Shown here piece by piece: positions 63,288 through 64,000 of a stretch of 64,000 bases of DNA (positions within the stretch are counted from its first letter, which is position 1; every line of letters starts with the position of its first letter). Both the position numbers and the translations under genes were made by a program. The DNA comes from an uncultured Alphaproteobacteria bacterium (GTDB lineage: Bacteria; Pseudomonadota; Alphaproteobacteria; Methylaequorales; Methylaequoraceae). Location: the NCBI GenBank assembly GCA_902523675.1, contig CABZAL010000006.1, forward strand, positions 1-64,000, read 5' to 3'. Under the pieces are notes generated by a model. That model made no database searches. It worked only from the letters and a program-made list of their open reading frames with translations, and was not told the origin of the DNA.

Positions 63288-64000
63288 TTATCTAAAAAGA
63301 TTATCAATTAATTTATCAAATAAATTTTCTTCATTTTTTGTTTTATTTTGTTTCTTTATTTTCTCACTCTTAATTGTTAGATTCTCATTTAATTTTGAAA
63401 TTGGCTTGTTTTCGTGAGCTTTTTTCATAAAATCACTCCACAATATTGCAGGTGCATTTCCTCCAGTAATTTTACGCATAGGAGAATCGTCGTCATTACC
63501 AAACCATACGCCTGTAACCATGTCTGACGAAAAACCGATAAACCAAGCATCTCTTAAAGACTGACTAGTTCCTGTTTTGCCTGCAGCTGGCCGTCCAATT
63601 TTTGCGTTCTTTCCCGTTCCTGTTCTAATTGTTTCTTTTAGCATCTGAGTCATATCAAAAGTTATATTTTCTTCTAGTAATCTTCCCGGACCAAAACCTT
63701 TTCTCAAATACAATAAATTTCCATCTACATCCTCAATTAATCTAACACCATGAGTCCATACTCCATTTCCACCGTTAGCTAAAACATTGTAAGCACCAGT
63801 AAGTTCTAATAAATTTACTTCTGAAGTTCCCAGTGCTAAAGATGGTGAATTGATAAGTTTACTTTTAATACCTAAAGATTTTGCTTTTTTTATTACTTCT
63901 TCTCTACCAACACTCTCAGAAATTTTTACAGCAACAGTATTTATAGATTTAGAAAAAGCTTCAGATATTGAAATATCTCCTAGAAATTCTTTTTTGTAAT
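63288..64000 (-). CDS. Penicillin-binding protein 1A, C-terminal part (partial)
   Basis: The minus-strand frame runs through the window edge, so the 5' part is missing. Visible transpeptidase motifs are SxN in AFSKSINTVAVK (near 63,960) and KTG in AAGKTGTSQSLRDAWFIGF, with VWFGNDDDSPM between it and the C-terminus. The order SxN, then a LALGTSEVNLLELTGAYNVLANGG segment (in part), then KTG is typical of class A PBP1a. It cross-links peptidoglycan. The tail after about residue 115 of the visible end is Lys-rich. Confidence 0.93.
   Translation of the reverse strand, partial: YKKEFLGDISISEAFSKSINTVAVKISESVGREEVIKKAKSLGIKSKLINSPSLALGTSEVNLLELTGAYNVLANGGNGVWTHGVRLIEDVDGNLLYLRKGFGPGRLLEENITFDMTQMLKETIRTGTGKNAKIGRPAAGKTGTSQSLRDAWFIGFSSDMVTGVWFGNDDDSPMRKITGGNAPAILWSDFMKKAHENKPISKLNENLTIKSEKIKKQNKTKNEENLFDKLIDNLFR

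Noticed and set aside
1-64000. CRISPR arrays, insertion sequences, rRNA genes
   Set aside because: No regularly spaced short repeats, transposase motifs or rRNA-like segments were seen on either strand.

Overview
This window comes from a strongly AT-rich (roughly 30% G+C by eye), gene-dense bacterial chromosome. The gene families and their order point to a streamlined alphaproteobacterium, most like the free-living marine AT-rich lineages (SAR11- or HIMB59-like). The evidence is a short single-domain HPr kinase beside HPr/EI, EIIA-Man and RapZ, a DUF1150 gene beside Hsp20, an FYDLN-acid (TIGR02300) gene beside aroA-cmk-rpsA, a zf-CHCC protein, an NDUFA9-like protein, and the block trpF-trpB-trpA-accD-folC meeting tsaE-amgK-murU. 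The exact genus cannot be fixed without a search. Many genes overlap by 1-36 bases, even convergent ones.

Layout. 1-4.1 kb is an accessory-looking stretch: DUF2805, CIA30-like, cold-shock, DUF445 and a lipoprotein hydrolase, then a scrambled locus (3.1-3.8 kb) where a lysine-rich repeat ORF and an HTH fragment, both lacking 5' ends, meet head to head next to tRNA-Ser. 4.1-13.3 kb: marC, then lepA-pheT-pheS-rplT-rpmI-infC-thrS on the minus strand (translation). 13.3-19 kb: two glycosyltransferases, an SDR protein and a LysR regulator, divergent from uppP, then an NDUFA9-like gene. 19-24 kb: rnd-kdsD-lptC-lptA-lptB-hpf-ptsN (Kdo supply and LPS export; rpoN is absent from its usual place). 24-36 kb: DUF1150, hsp20, tRNA-Ala, the FYDLN protein, then the run aroA-cmk-rpsA-sppA-ihfB-lapA-pyrF-trpFBA-accD-folC. 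36-40 kb: trxA-sbcB-murU-amgK-tsaE on the minus strand. 40-46 kb: FNR, ahcY and a regulatory PTS operon (HPr-EI fusion, EIIA, RapZ, HprK) with PCu(A)C. 46-51 kb: HugZ-like, polA, zf-CHCC and a lone ABC ATPase. 51.2-52.8 kb is a small accessory island: a secreted basic protein, an integrase-like protein without catalytic domain coupled to a small phage-regulator-like protein, and a DUF2721 fragment. 52.8-64 kb: POT transporter, tRNA-Arg, YgjP-like protease, phosphatases, FxsA, hldE, UDP-xylose synthase, SYLF, CbiX, ankyrin protein, a decayed SUMT pseudogene, SCO1 and the end of a PBP1A gene.

Main points. Two conserved genes, lapA and amgK, are each split by one base in a homopolymer (T11, and T8 on the plus strand); this could be transcriptional slippage, real inactivation or a base-calling error. 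The 0.6 kb before the SCO gene is a heavily decayed uroporphyrinogen-III methyltransferase, recognisable over most of its length, while the next tetrapyrrole gene (CbiX) is intact. HPr and enzyme I are fused in one protein that still carries the serine targeted by the neighbouring HprK. An exonuclease I gene sits where many alphaproteobacteria carry addAB. I saw no CRISPR array, complete insertion sequence or intact prophage.
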